In this document: piece after piece, positions 23,464 to 36,397 of the stretch
Layout: every line of letters begins with the position of its first letter
How positions within the stretch are numbered: position 1 is the first letter of the stretch
DNA from: Hyparrhenia diplandra
Lineage: Eukaryota > Streptophyta > Magnoliopsida > Poales > Poaceae
NCBI GenBank assembly: GCA_015847255.1
Contig: JADLZK010008219.1
Location: 372,001-436,000 of the forward strand
Reading direction: 5' to 3'
Length of the DNA stretch: 64,000 nucleotides
Position numbers and translations under genes: made by a program
The notes under the pieces: model-generated
The model's database searches: none
Told to the model about the DNA's origin: nothing
Seen by the model: the letters and a program-made list of their open reading frames with translations, nothing else

Positions 23464-23855
23464 CATTTGTTACAAACTCTGCACAGCCACGTGAGAGCAT
23501 AGGTGTTCTTATTACAAACAATCGACCAATTTGCCTCAAAGCGATAACCACAGTTTTATCTTTCTTCATCGTTGGAGGCTTATTCTACCATTAGAGAAAT
23601 ACGTGCTGGTAATTATTCTTAAAGGCCAAGGAGGGAATAACAGGACAAGTGAAACAAATGATATAAGAGGAACAAACAAACGGGCAACCTGAGAATCAAC
23701 AGGGCTCACGGAGGCCTTTCCAGTTCACAGTAGCAAGCGGCGTGCCTGCGATAGTGGGTTGCCTTTTGACTAGAGCTCGGTGAACGGAGAGTCTGAGCCA
23801 TAATCTGCTGTAGAGACAACGGTCCCATGACGGGGACGAGGTGACCTCGAGGTGG
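23464..23855 (-). other. 3' flank of copy C, including distal 3' UTR exon
   Basis: Contains the common flank blocks and ggcaacctgagaatcaac at about 23683, as after other copies. No separate gene is seen. Confidence 0.55.
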
Positions 23856-23934
23856 CTGCTTGGAGCATGAAGTATGTTAAATACTGGAAGAAAAATTTAA
23901 TTAGTCCTCACGGATGGATCAGTAGAATCTTTAC
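23856..23934 (-). other. 3' intron of copy C
   Basis: Minus-strand donor GTAAAGAT 40 nt after the stop and acceptor TGCTCCAAGCAG. Confidence 0.5.
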
Positions 23935-23974
23935 CTTTTCATTTCTTTGAAGTGGCAAATCTAAAGAAGAAAGT

Positions 23975-26900
23975 TCAAAATGTAAAGTCCTTCCAGCGGA
24001 TGTGCGAAATCTTTGGCCAGCTTTCTCCGTCAGGCTCTCGGCAGTTCTCCTTCAAGGTGCTACAATACCATATAGTTATGCGCTGGAGGGGGAGGACGGC
24101 AGATCTGGTAAATATGTTATATTGGGGCAATCATAGATACGAAGACTCTGCAGACTGGAGAGACATTTTAGATTTGTTGGCAGGGACTCCATTATGCATG
24201 CTTTGAATTCCAGGTGCTTGACAGACGAGAGACTTGCGGGTTCTTCAAATGAAACTGAAGGGTCCATGCAATGTGAAAGAGAAAGGTCCAATGGGGCTGT
24301 AAACCCTTCAGCCATGAGCATGTGGTTGAGCAATATGGAGCTACTAACAGTGATCGATTCCTGGACATGAAACTGTGAGATGCACTTTGCAGTGAGATTT
24401 GGAACATCTAACAAATATAGGTTCTTAAGCTGCAAGGAAGACAGGCCTTCAAGGTTTGGAATATCTAACAAATATAGGTTCTTAAGCTGCAAGTAAGATA
24501 GGCCTTCAAGAAAGCACAGATCAGTTGTACCAAGTAGACATAATGATTCAAGGGAGGTCAGGTGGGCAATCGATAAGGATGGGGAGCTTCTGCAATGACT
24601 AATGGAAAGAGATTTCAGGTGTGCCAAGCCATTGACTAATGAATCGGCTGCAAGAATGCAGCCACATATGTAGAGGTGTCCAGCAAGGTTGAACGGTATA
24701 AATTCTGCTCCACGTGCCAGATCTAAAGATGGGCAGTAAGAACAATAAAGTCTGGAAAGAGATGGGGCAGCACGTAAGCCGCCCAGTGATCTGAGACACC
24801 AACAACCTCTTGTACACAATGAGTCAAGCTTTATCAAATGCTCAAAAACCTCTTCTGACGGAAGTGTAGTTAATGCCATATTATATTCCAATACTAAATC
24901 TTCAAGTGAAGTGAGGGCGACCAAGGCAAATAGCTAAAGCTTCATCTGTAAGAACTGCATGACGAAAGGTAAAGTTCACGGAGCCCGGATGGTAGAACCG
25001 AGAGGTGGCTCCGTGGTCCTTCCATAAATGACTCTTATCCTCTGCTCATGGCAAAAAAGCCACGCCTTGATGGTATTTACTTTCACCGATATTATATCTC
25101 CTTCCCCTAGAGCACTTTCTATAACTTGAAGATGTTCTGATATATCACCATCCATCAGTTGCATGAACTGCTTCAGAGATGAACTGTCCTCCGATAGAAC
25201 TTCACCGATAAGTGATCCGAACCCACCTCCCACATCAATGCAAGCTTTGACGCTTGGTCGTCTATCATCATTATGTTTCCCCTCAAATCATGCTGGTCAA
25301 GCTCATTTTTAGAGACAAACATAAGCGGTGGGCACTTCTGAATTGACAATTTTGTAAGCCCTCTTGGAAGACATGATAATATCTTCAAATTTGGGACATC
25401 GGATAGATCAAGTTTGGAGCAATGCTGAAGAAGCTTGGTATCAGGTGGTAAACATTCTAAAAAAACTGCATCCATTAAGCGTTAAACTTTCCAAATTCTC
25501 AAAATAGGATGCTTCAATTAACCACCTTGGATATCCGCGATTTATACCCTTTGATTGTGAGGCCACTCAGCTGGGGTGGCGGCCTCGGACCTTCTAGAAT
25601 GTCCAAATGTAAAATGGTCTCGCATCCTTGCCATTCTTGCAACTCCGCACAAGACTCAACTCTTTAAGGCGATTTTTTCCGATATAGCTTCGACTCTAAG
25701 GCATCATCCTTTCTCGGTAACATTCTCAATATGGGATCTTCGTTAAACTTCCACCAAGCTCATTCAGGTCCTTCAGCTGTCCCAACTCATACCCTTGCTT
25801 CTTTTGCACCGAAAAGACATGCATGTGTTGTAGTGAAGTTAGCTTTCCTATATTGGGAATTTCAGGAATACATTTTTCTGACAAGTTATCTGTGTAATCC
25901 CAGTATGCTCGATATGCCGTAACTTACTTAAATTGCAAAGCTTGTCGGGCAACCTCTCCACCATTGTGTTTAAATGAAGTAAGCGCAAATGGTAAAGAGT
26001 ACATAATGATCTAGGAAATTCAGAAACTAACGTTCTGACGAGGTTCAAATACCGAAGGTGCTTCACTCACCAATAGATTCAGGCAACTTACTACTGTTGT
26101 AAAATGACAAATGCAATACACGTAACTTCTTCAGGTTCTGCAGCATCTGATCAAAAATATCACTTGCATCATCGATTAGTGGATCAATGCAGATGATAGT
26201 GCGTAAATGATGTAGCTTGCAGATAATTTGCTTATACTTATGCAAACTCTCAACCTGAAGAGAGAGATATCGAACGTGCTTGGTACTTCTTTGATGTTAT
26301 CCTCTTCTAATCTGGAAGCAGTCTTCTATAGAGAGTGACCGTGCCAAATCATGAAGGATGTCGTGCATGATATAGTATGAATAAAACTTTGTTTCAGAAA
26401 CCAATTGAAAGAAAGATCCAGAGACCATGTCATTCAAATAATCCATCCCGACATCTTCTATTGTCCTCCTACTCAAATTACATGAACCAACAAGACCTTC
26501 TGCCACCCAAAGGTGAACCAACTCATCAGGACTATATCTATGACCTTTCGGAAACAAGCTGCAATACAAGAAGCACCTCTGTAGACAAGGATCTAACTTC
26601 TCGTAACTCCATAATAGAGCCGTGAACGGCTCACTTAAATCACTCAACTTCAGTGTAGCTTTCCATTCAGTGATATCTTTCTTTTTGCTTAATCGGGAAC
26701 CTAGAACTTTTTGCTACCAAAGGACTTTGCCCAAGCCTTTTAGCAATCTCCTCTGCGGTATGTTCCGGCTTACTGTGCAAAAGCTGGTCTCCAATTTTTG
26801 GTCCAGAGAAAACATGGTGTTTGAAGAGTGCAAAAAGTTGGCATCATCCATGTTTTCCAAATGAACGACTTGTTCACGTGAACAGCTGCAGGAAGTGTTG

Positions 26901-27918
26901 CACTTCGAGAAGTCACCAAAACTTTGCTTCACGATTTGTTTAGAGATTAATGGATCCAGGAGTTGAAACCACTCTGTCTCCTCGTCGATTTTTTCAAACC
27001 AAACATCATCCAAGACAAGTAGGAATTTCTCGCAGTATGTCATAATTTGCACCGGAGAGTATCAAGATTATCAATACATGGGCACTCCCCATTTGTTGCA
27101 GACTCAATAATCTCCCTTTGTGTGACGATGAACATCAAGCTTTGCGTGAGATGCAGACCCACATCCTGACATCAAAGCCTTCTTCTATCTTCTTGTCATT
27201 GTAGACATCTGGCGCTAAGGTGGACTTCCCCATTCCTCCCTGCTCCAACAATGGCCAAACTGGAGTACCTAGTTGAACTTTCATCATCAGTTGTTGTCTT
27301 GCCAAGAAGAAAATCTATGATAAGATCGCGATCCTTGTCACGACCGAAAACCTTTGAAGTGCAGAGTGATGTTACCGTGGTTGGAGGAACAATGGTTGTT
27401 GGTACACCTGGCCACCCTAAACCTGTAGTATTTCCAGGTGGTATGCTAAGAAGATCACGGAGTTCCTTTGCTTCTGACAGGATGGCCTTGGGTTCATTCA
27501 TCTTGCTAATTAGCTTTTCTGTTGTCAGGGAGCAAGTTGCGTGCCTTGCTCTTAGCAGCACGAAGTGGCTTCAGGATGGTGGATGCAATGGAGGAGGTTT
27601 CATCCTCCCATTCCATGGGATCCTTCCCACTCTTGGCCTTGCGCTTGAGATGGTTGTACTCATGCTCGTCCAGCAGGTCCTCGGCATCATAGAAGGCTGC
27701 TTTGAGACGCCGGAGCCATGCCTCGAGCTTGGCCCCTGGGGGGCTCTTCTCGCTGCTTGAATCACTAGGTCGAACTGCGGCAGGACAGTGGCTTCTAGTT
27801 GCTGGAGCTGACATACCATGTCCACGCTGAGGTAAGCTGAAGCTTGAGTGAGAAGTTTATTGATGATTGGCGATGCTACCCACCTTAAGCCAGCAACAGT
27901 GAGTGCCAAGTACGCCAT
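23975..27918 (-). pseudogene. NLR copy C: Rp1-type CC-NBS-LRR, frameshifted as given
   Basis: The ATG at 27918 opens MAYLALTVAGLRWVASPI in frame. The coiled coil shows VLPQFDLVIQAA and AEDLLDEHEYNHLKRK. The P-loop is split by one extra base (AIVGAG, then frame loss at about 27238), at cctccctgctcc where copy A has cctcctgctcc. Kin2 KFLLVLDDVWFEK is clean (about 27000). The RNBS-D to MHD block is intact in a 116-residue open piece (26297-26647: CFLYCSLFPKGH, MHDILHDLA). LRRs follow to the tail, which is split; the final reading RWKDFTF stops at 23975. The distal LRR block 24076-24924 is open for 282 codons and contains an in-frame 19-residue duplication. The overall span is the longest of the seven. 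Confidence 0.85.
24398..24511 (-). repeat. 57-bp in-frame tandem duplication in the LRR of copy C
   Basis: Two adjacent 57-base units (24398-24454 and 24455-24511) differ at only a few bases. They add 19 residues, giving LKNLYLLDIPN and LKNLYLLDVPN in tandem. The other six copies have a single unit. Confidence 0.85.
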
Positions 27919-28228
27919 GGAATTGCTGAGGTTTGTGGGATGATGGGGAGCAGGAAAAAGCTGGGGGGGGTTTCCTGTTTTTTGTAGTATGGATGAGGTG
28001 ATTCTACGTGCAGAAGAGAAATAACTGAAAGACACCAGTGGAGTCTGAGGAAAACCTGGAATCGGGAAGACAAGACAAAATTAGTTAAACTGATAAAAAA
28101 ACAGAAGATAAACCGGTTATCTTCTATTCTCATGCGTCACGATGCCATATCCAGCAACGCAAAGAGAAATAGCTAATGACAAGTAAACACAACAAACTAA
28201 GACTACAGACCAGAGATCTCACACTTAC

Positions 28229-28327
28229 AAACTATAAATCAAAGGGCGCAGCTGCGCAGGGAACGAAGCTGCCGGGTGTCGGCGCGGTCGCCGGAGCGGT
28301 GGATTGGACTCTGGAGCAAGCACTTCA
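28229..28327 (-). other. putative exon 2, first of three, of NLR C
   Basis: Acceptor CCATTGCAG at the right end and donor GTAAGT at the left. It is most similar to the exon 2 of copy A. Confidence 0.5.
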
Positions 28328-28573
28328 CTGCAATGGAAGAGACGGAAGATTTGAACTGACGGAAGACAAAAGAGGTCAGCGGAGCGGTGGACTGAAGTGT
28401 GGAACCTGGAACCAAAGACAAAATAAAATTAGTGAAACTAGTAGGAAAAATAGGCAAACTGATTTGTTTATTTCTCGCGTGTTCGAGATGCAAGATCCGG
28501 GAACACAGAGAGAAACACTTCTAGCTAACAAGTTATTTAACACAAAATGAAGAGTGGAGATTTGAGATCTTAC

Positions 28574-28677
28574 ACGAAATAAAATCAAGGCACGGTGAAC
28601 AGAGTTGCCGGAGACTGCGTCGACGATGATCGCGAGGTCGCCGGAGTGGTGGACTGGACCCTGGAACAAGTGCTGTG
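28574..28677 (-). other. putative exon 2, second of three, of NLR C
   Basis: 104 nt between acceptor TCTCTTGCAG and donor GTAAGATC. It is nearly identical to the block at 141-244, which dates a duplication that includes the off-window copy. Confidence 0.5.
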
Positions 28678-28986
28678 CTGCAAGAGAATGAGAGTTGCCA
28701 GAAAAGGGAGGCTCAGAGTGGGAGGGAAGCAGCTGTGTTCTTTCGACGGGAAAAGCAGAAAAGGGTGGAAAATGGAAAAGGTGCTGGCGTGCTGCAGTGC
28801 TGATTATATTACTACTACTACTTGCTAGTGGAGTGGAGATGATTTTCTTTTAATAAAGTGGGCTTATATTAAAAGACAGTCTCACCCTTAAAGAAAGCCG
28901 TTTTAATTAAATAAATTGAATATATGTACAACCAAACATGAGGAACATATCACTGATTGTTGCACATCAGGCTAAACTAACAATTT

Positions 28987-29094
28987 TTCGCGAATAAGAA
29001 AGAGCATTGTGTATCTTTGTATTAAGAAGAAAGAAGTTTTTAAATACAAGAGAGGCCGTTCCTCGGCCCGACCAGCACCTCGAACTACATTTTA
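28987..29094 (-). mobile_element. short LINE 3'-tail fragment
   Basis: On the minus strand the segment reads like a grass LINE terminus (TTCTTCTTAATACAAAGAT preceded by a GGCCGAGGAACGGCC-like stretch). The homologous leader at about 555-595 lacks it, so it is an insertion. No target-site duplication was resolved. Confidence 0.4.
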
Positions 29095-29701
29095 GGTAGG
29101 TAAATTTATGATTCTACCTGCTCCTCCTTCTATAATTTTATCATTGATGTACCTTCTACCTTTTCTGCTTCTACCCTCTGAAGTGTGAATGCTACGACCA
29201 AGGCTAACAGTACAATATGACACACTTGGTCTTCGTTCGATTTTGAAAAAAATAATTTAAGTCGTTGTCCATGGTTGTGTACCGTGTGTATGACTGGGTA
29301 AACACGCTTGTCCAAATATATTCCATCCATCTACAGTGATGCCTATATTCAGACAACAAATACTAACCGCTAAGCAATCGCCTGATTTAAGGAGAAACCT
29401 GCCATGAATTACTCAACAATGACATGGATTGGACCGGGCTAGTAACCGCAAACAAAATTGGTATGGACAACAGACCTTGAATGGTGGAAGCAGTAACAAA
29501 GGTTTTTCTTTAGTATGGATGAAAGGAGGTGCCTCTGCACAAGGCAAGTAACTGATAAAGGAAGCAACAGACTGGGAAAACCTGAAATCGGAAAGACACA
29601 TAAAATTAGTGAATCTGATTTGGCACATCCAGCAACACAAAGGGAAAGTAGCTGCTGACTAGCCAACTGAGCAAACAAATGATGGAGATTGGAGATCTTA
29701 C

Positions 29702-29810
29702 ACCAAAAAAAAAAAAATCAAGGGCGCACATAGCAGAGTCGCCGGAGCCGGTGTCAACAACGAGCGCGAGGTCGTCGGACTGGTGGACAGACTCAGGAGT
29801 AAGGATTGCA
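29702..29810 (-). other. putative exon 2, third of three, of NLR C
   Basis: Bounded by an acceptor (TTTTTGCAG) and the donor GTAAGATC. It is the most diverged exon-2 copy, with an A-run near the donor. Confidence 0.4.
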
Positions 29811-30690
29811 CTGCAAAAAGAACAAACAGGTAGTCAGCTAACAATACATCCAGTAATTAGGTAATACAAATTGGCGAAGGAGGGTGGGATCCAGCTATGT
29901 CAGAGAAAGCCAAAATAATACTGTAAAGCTAGCAGCTGCCATGCTGATTGGATTGCTGGTGATGATCTGTTGTCAGAGGTAAAGGCAGGAGGCAAGTTAG
30001 GAGATCGATGGTCGTGCTCAGGATGTACTGTTGGCTTGAGCCTTGTGCCGCTGGGTGGGGAAAGAAACAAGGAAGCAAGAAGGTAGGTGGAAAAAGAGGA
30101 TCATAGAAGCTCTAACGTCGATGATGAAAACTGTTATGATATGATTCACTCTTGGAAAATTATTGCTGTGACAAAGGAAGTTGGAATGAAGTCATAATCA
30201 ACACAGAGAAAGGAAGCTTCTCGGTAGCTTTATCAGGTTTCATCCTTCCAGTGTAAATGAAGGCCAACAGAACAAGATGGGCTACCCAGTACCCACTTAT
30301 GTACTCTGTATAATGTATAATCCACATCAAACAGTCATATATAGAGAGCTCCTGAGTTCTTTCCAGTTCTCCTGACATGTGCTTTCTGTATGCGCACTTT
30401 GGATCGGTAAGTCAATTTCTCGATATGTTATCAACAAGGATTGTACTGGTTGGATTTGGATGAGTTACCACGCACTGCACCTTTTGGGTGTACACGGATC
30501 AGGAAAAAAAAAGTGAAAGGGACGGATTGGTGTAAATAATTGAAGGGCGACGTCCTACTCCTGCTAGATTGATTTACCGATGGCCCCTTTCCTTTTGGTT
30601 TTGGGTTTGGGCAGTACTCCTAAGTCCTGCCTGCTAGGCTGCTACAATGACAGTGGAAAAGAAACAACCAAGGAAAAAAATAGTACCTAC
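29811..30690 (-). other. putative intron 1 of copy C
   Basis: Aligned by eye with 45190-45930 (copy E) and 60290-61020 (copy G), for example ctggtgatgatctgttgt and gaagtcataatcaacac. No coding content is recognised. Confidence 0.45.
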
Positions 30691-31010
30691 TGCCGAGCCT
30701 GCCGAGCCACCGCCGGGTTCCCAGCACCTACTGCAGCGGCCGAAGTCAACATCACGATCCGCCTCGCTGTGCTCTGCTCTGCTCCAGCTGCGGCAAAACA
30801 ACGAACACCTCGCACGCAATGCAAGAAGACTGCTCAACTACTCGTTTCAGATGTAATAATGGATAGCCCCGCCCCGGCGCGTGATCTGGCGTGCGAGGAG
30901 GAGACGGGGGAGTGAGTGTGAAGACGAGGGAGAGAGAGGAGAAGAAGAGGAGTGCAGCGTCACCCGCGCGCTCTCCTTCCCGCCGCCTCGCCGGTGGAAG
31001 CAGGAAAGAA
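30691..31010 (-). promoter_or_regulatory. GC-rich putative first exon/promoter module of copy C
   Basis: Donor GTAGGTACT at 30690 leftwards. The conserved GC-rich core is as in the other units. Confidence 0.45.
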
Positions 31011-31610
31011 GACAAAGCAATTGTTTTCGGAGATGCCGGCACAACGGCTATTGCTGTATCGTCTTCGTTTGAAGCAGAGCAGCAGGAACAACGGCTACCA
31101 AACACCAACAGCGGCTACTCCTCTGCTTGAATGAAACACCAACGACAGAACCACGGAATCATCCGTTTGTATTACAAACGCACCACACGTCCTTGGCAAT
31201 CGTTGTTTCCAATATTTATAAGAAACTTTGCAGCCACGTGAGAGTACAGCAGTTCTTATTACAAACAGTCCATCAATTTGCCTCAAAGCGATAACCACGG
31301 TTATCTTTCTTCATCATAGGAGGCTTTATAGTCTACCATTAGAGAAATACGTTATGGCAATTGTTAATGGCCAAGGAAGGAATGACAGGCAACCTGAGAG
31401 TCGTTGGGACTGACAGAGGCCTTCCAGTTCACGTTGGAGCGCCGGGCAGCATAAGAGTCTGAGGCACTCCCCAACATAATCTGCGGAGCTGACTTAGTTG
31501 CCTCGAGGTGGCTGTTTTGGAACATTGAAGTATGTCAAATATTGGAAAAACATAATTAGTTCAATAGAATCAAGAATGAATCAGTGGAGCCTTTACCTTG
31601 TTATCTCTTT
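31011..31610 (-). other. 3' flank belonging to the deleted NLR relic
   Basis: Contains the usual flank blocks (tattac and aaacagtccatcaatttg near 31257, ggcaacctgagagtcg near 31390) and an intron-like stretch before the relic's tail. No other gene is seen. Confidence 0.5.
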
Positions 31611-31755
31611 TCAGACAAGTGGAAAGTCTAAAGAAGCAAGTTCAATATTAATAGACGGCCAGTTTTCTTCATCAGACTCTTGGCAGTTCTCATTCAAGGC
31701 GTCACAACCCCATATACTAATGCGCTGGAGGGAGGACGTCAGATCTGGTAAAGAT
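31611..31755 (-). pseudogene. 3' relic of a deleted Rp1-type NLR
   Basis: The minus frame reads DLTSSLQRISIWGCDALNEN and then CQESDEENWPS. This is the last LRR and C-terminal tail of the family, followed by INIELASLDFPLV read through the usual stop region because about 30 bases are missing. At 31752-31755 (agat) the LRR sequence changes abruptly into intergenic sequence that in other units lies far upstream of the next gene (compare 54205-54290). Everything 5' of the last LRR has been lost. Confidence 0.75.
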
Positions 31756-32413
31756 CGTCTTCCACTCGCTCGTCTGAAACAGAGCAGCAGGAACAAGGGC
31801 TACGCTGCTACACCACATCATGTAACAACGGCAACACAGTCCCATTCTTCTGCTTGAACAAGTGAAGAAAAAATGAAAACTCAGAGCACATATGACATGA
31901 GCAAACACCAAGCGACAACGAGAGAACTATGGAAGCAAATGAAATCAGAATGTACTACAAACACATCACGTTGGCAATTGCCGTTTCCAATATTTATTAG
32001 AAACTTTGCAGCCACGTGAGAGTACCGCTGTTCTTATTACAAACAATTGACCAATTCGCCCCAAAGCGATAACCACGGTTTTATCTTTCTTCATCCTTGG
32101 AGGTTTATTCTACCATTAGAGAAATCCGTGCTAGCAATTTTTAATGGCCAAGGATGGAATAGCAGGACAAGTGAAATGCATGATATAAGAGCAACAAACA
32201 AATCGGCAACCTGAGAATCCATGGGACTCACGGAGGCCTTCCAGTTCACGGTGGCGGGGGTGGTGCTGGGCAATGCAAGCAGCTATGGTGAGGTTGCCCT
32301 TTGACTTGAACTGGGTGAATAAATTGTTAGAGGCAGTCATCTGTACCCAGTACCCTTGTAACCTGCTGTAGAGACGACGACGCCTGTGACAGGTCGGGGT
32401 GACCTCAAGCTGC
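31756..32413 (-). other. 3' flank of copy D
   Basis: Common flank blocks and distal 3' exon (ggcaacctgagaatccat near 32210). No separate gene is recognised. Confidence 0.55.
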
Positions 32414-32493
32414 CTGTTTGGAGCATAAAGTATGTTAGAATATTGGAAGAGAAAGTTAATTAGTCCTTGAGAATGAATCAGTGTAAGCTTTAC
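32414..32493 (-). other. 3' intron of copy D
   Basis: Donor GTAAAGCT 40 nt after the stop and acceptor TGCTCCAAACAG. Confidence 0.5.
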
Positions 32494-32533
32494 CTTTTCA
32501 TTTCTTTCAAATGCAAAGTCTAAAGAAGCAACT

Positions 32534-35500
32534 TCAGCAGTAGATGTACTTCCAGCGGATGTGTGAAATCTTTGACCAGCTTTCTCCGTCGGGGCTCTCG
32601 GCAGTTCTTTGCCAAGACAGGACAGCCTTCTATACTTATGCGCTGGAGGGAGGACGTCAGATCTGGTAAACATGTTATGTTGGGGCAATCATCGATATCA
32701 AGAATCTGCAGACTGGAGAGAAGTTTCAGATTTGTTGGCAGGGACTCCATTTTGCAACGGTAGAAACCCGGGTGCTTGATAGAGGACAGACTTGCGGGTT
32801 CTTCAAATGAAACCCGACAGCTCCTTGCAACCGAAAGAGAAACCTCTAACGGGGCTATAAACCCTTGAGACTTGAGCATGTGGTTGAGCAATACGAACTA
32901 CTAACGCTGAGCCATTTACGGACATGGGGCGTGAGATGTGCTTGGCGGTGAGGTTTGGAACATCTACCAATCTTAGGCCCTTAAGGTGCGGGGAAGACAG
33001 GGCCTTCAAGCGAGCACGGTCGGGGAGACGAGTTAGTTGTAATGATTCAAGGGAAGTCAGGTGGCCAATTGATAAGGATGGGGAGCTTCTGCAACTATAA
33101 ATATAAAGAGATTTCAGGTCTGGCAAGCCATTAATGAATGAATCAGCTGCAAGTATGCATCCTCCTATGCAGAGTGTACCAAGGTTTAATGCCATAAATT
33201 ACGCTCCACGTGCGGCTCTAAAGAAGGGCAACTTCTCGCAATAAAAGACCGGAAAGAGATGGAGCAAAGACGTGAGCCACCCAAAGTGATCGAGACACCA
33301 ACGGTCATCTATTGTCAAACTCTCAAGTTTTTCCAAATGATGAAACACCGAGGGGAGTGTAGTTAATGTCATATTACTTTCCAATGATAATTACATCGGT
33401 GTAGTGAGGCCACCAAGGCAAACAAGCGGCTAAAGCTTCATACGTAATACTACAAGGCTAAAAAGGTAAAGTTCACGGAGTCCCGATGGTAGAACCAGTG
33501 GCAGCTCCATGGTCCTTCCATAAATGACTTTTATCCTACGCTCATGGCAAAGAGCCATGCCTTGATGATATTTTCTTTTCGTCCATTCTTTGTCTCCTTC
33601 CTCCATACCACTTTCCATAATTTGTAGATGTGTGGTTATATCATCATCCATCATCGGTGTCATCAACTGCTTGAGAGCTGAATAGTCTTGTGACAAACAC
33701 TCTCCTAACATCCGATCTCACCTCCAACATTGATGAAAGTTTAGACGCCGGGTCATCTACCTGCATCATATTTTCCCTCAAGTCATCTTTGCTTGATCTG
33801 ATTTTTCGTGACAAATGTAAGCAGCGGGCGGCCGCGGATTGACAACGTTGTAAGGCTTCTTTGGAAGACATGATAATGTCTTCAAGTTTGGAACGCCGTC
33901 GATATATACTGAGACGAGAGCAATCTTGAAGGAGTTCTCAGATATCGGTGGTAGGCCTTCTAGCAAGCTGCGGTTAATAAAATTTGAAAGCATTCCAAAT
34001 TCTCAAAATAGGATTGCTCAAGTAACCACCTAGGATATGTGTCAGATTTGTAACCTTCAATTGTGAGGTGACTCGGTTGGGGTGGTGGTCTCGGGCCTTC
34101 CGAATATCCAAATACAAAATATCCTCTACATACATTGCCATTCTGCGACTCCGAGGAAAGAGTCAACCCTTTAAGGCGATTTTTTGAGATATAGCTTCGA
34201 ATCTAAGGCTTCATCCTTTCCAGTGACATTCTCTAGATTTTGTACTATTAAAAAGGAACCAAGCTCATTCAAGTCCTTCAGCTGTCGCGAACTCATATCC
34301 TTGCTTCTTTTTGCACGTAAAAGGCAGCATGTAGCTCTTGTAATGAAGTAAGCTTGCCAACGTTGGGAATTTGGTAGTCCCCATTTGCATTCCAGATGCC
34401 GTAGCTTACTTAAATTGCAAACATTTTCAGGCAACCTCTCCACAATGGAGCGTGAATCAAGTAACTGTAAGTGGTAAAGAGCACATAATGATATAGGCAA
34501 TTTGAAACCCCGATGTTTATTTGAGGTCCAAATACCGAAGGTGCTTCATCTCACCAACAGATTCAGGTAGCTTGCTGCTGTTGTAAAATGACAAATGCAA
34601 TACACGCAACTTCTTCAGTTTCTGCAAGATCGATCAAAAATAACACTTGCATTATCCATCGGTGGATTGATGCGGATAACGAAAGGCGTAAATGACCAGC
34701 CTTGGTGATAATTTCCACGTGCCTTTGCATACTCTCAACCTCAATGGATAGATGTCGAACATTGTATGGTATTTCTGTCACATTATCATCTTCTAATCTG
34801 AAGCAATCTTCTCTCGAGAGTGACTCTACCAAATCATGAAGGATATCATGCATGATATAAAAAACCATAATCCAATTTTTGGAAGAAAGATCCGAGAGAC
34901 CATTTCATTCAAGTAATCCCTCCCAACATCTTCAAATTGTCCTACTACTCAAATTGGATGAATCAATGAACCCTTACGCAATCAAAAGTGAACCAACTTA
35001 TTAGGTTCATATCTATGGCCTTTTGGAAATAAAGCTGCAATACAAGAAGCACCCTCGCAAACGTGGATCTAACTTCTCATAACTCCACAATAGAGATGTG
35101 AAGGGCTTACTTAAATCATTGAGCTTTAGTGCAGCTTTCCATTCAACAATATCTTTTTTTTTACGCTCAATGTAGAACCTAGAACTTTTGTTTGCCAAAG
35201 GACATTGTCCAAGCCTTTTAGCAATCTTCTCTGCAAGTATGTTCTAGCTTTTGTGTGCAACGCCTGGTCCTCAATTTCTAATCCGAGAAAGCATGGTTCT
35301 TAAAGAGAGCCAAGAATTCAGTATCATCCATGTTATCCAAATGAACAACTTGTTCACAAAGCAAAGCATTTATTTGGAAGCATTTCACGTCGAGAAGTCA
35401 CCGTAACTCCCGCTTCCCGATTTGTTTAGAGACTAATGGAGCAAGGAGTTGCTCCCACTCTTTCACTATCAGATGTTTCAAACCAAACATCGTCCAAGAC

Positions 35501-36397
35501 TAGTAGGAATTTCGCGGATCTGTTGCGGTATGTCACGTAGTTTGCCTTTGGAGAGTATCAAGATTATCTACACTTGGGCACTCCTTTTTTTTGCGGACTC
35601 AATGATCTCCCGTGTGTGACGATGCACATCAAGTTTGCGTGAGATGCAGAGCCACATCCCGACATCAAAGCATTCTTCAATTCTCGTGTCGTTATAGACA
35701 TACTTGTGCTAAAGTGGACTTCCCCATTCCTCCCGTTCCAACAATGGCCAAACCTGAGTACCTCGCTAAACTTGCCTGGTTGGTTGTTGTCTTGCCAAGA
35801 AGAAAATCTACTATATGATCACGATCCCTATCACGACCGAAAATCTTTTGAAGTAGGAAGTGATGTGGTTGTAGGTACAATGGTTGCCGGTGCAAGCTGG
35901 TGGCCACTCGGCGATATTGCCATGTGGTAAGCCAAGCAGATCCCGAAGCTCCTTCACTTCAAGCAGGATGTCCCTGAGTTCTTTCATCTTGTTAATTAGC
36001 TTCTTGTTCTCTGGCAACAAGTTACGTACCCTACTCTTAGCTGCACGGAGTGGCTTCATGATAGTGGATGCAATGGAGGAAGTTTCATCCTCCCCTACCA
36101 AGGGATCCTTCCCGCTCCTTGCCTTGCGCTTGAGGAGGTTGTACTCATGCTCATCAACAGGTCCTAAAGCATCATAGAAGGCTTCTTTGAGCGCCTCGAT
36201 CCATACCTCCGGCTTGCCCCCGTGGGGGCTCTTCTCCCGCTTGAATCACCGAGGTCAAACGTGGCGGGGGCGGTGGCTTCTAGTTTTTGGAGCTCACGCA
36301 CCATGTCCACGCCGAGGTAAGCTTTAGCATCGGTTAGGAGCTTGTTGATGATTGGCGATCTTTGCCCACCTTAAGCCGAGAGCGCCAAGTCCGCCAT
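32534..36397 (-). pseudogene. NLR copy D: Rp1-type CC-NBS-LRR, heavily frameshifted as given
   Basis: The ATG at 36397 opens MADLALS and then loses frame within 25 bases, where ccttaagccgagagcgcc stands for the ccttaagccagagagcgcc of copy G. The coiled coil AAKSRVRNLLPENKKLINK is at 35811-36101. The P-loop VGTGGMGKSTLAQ (about 35705-35750) is followed by a break at catacttgtgc (others: catactgtgc). The GLPL to RNBS-D piece (35013-35198) has EWKAALKLNDLSKPF and LRGCFLYCS. MHDILHDLVESLS lies near 34850. LRRs run 34500-32600 in about eight short frame blocks. The tail RWKYIYC stops at 32534. This is the most fragmented copy, and many breaks are at CAG/CTG positions. Confidence 0.85.
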
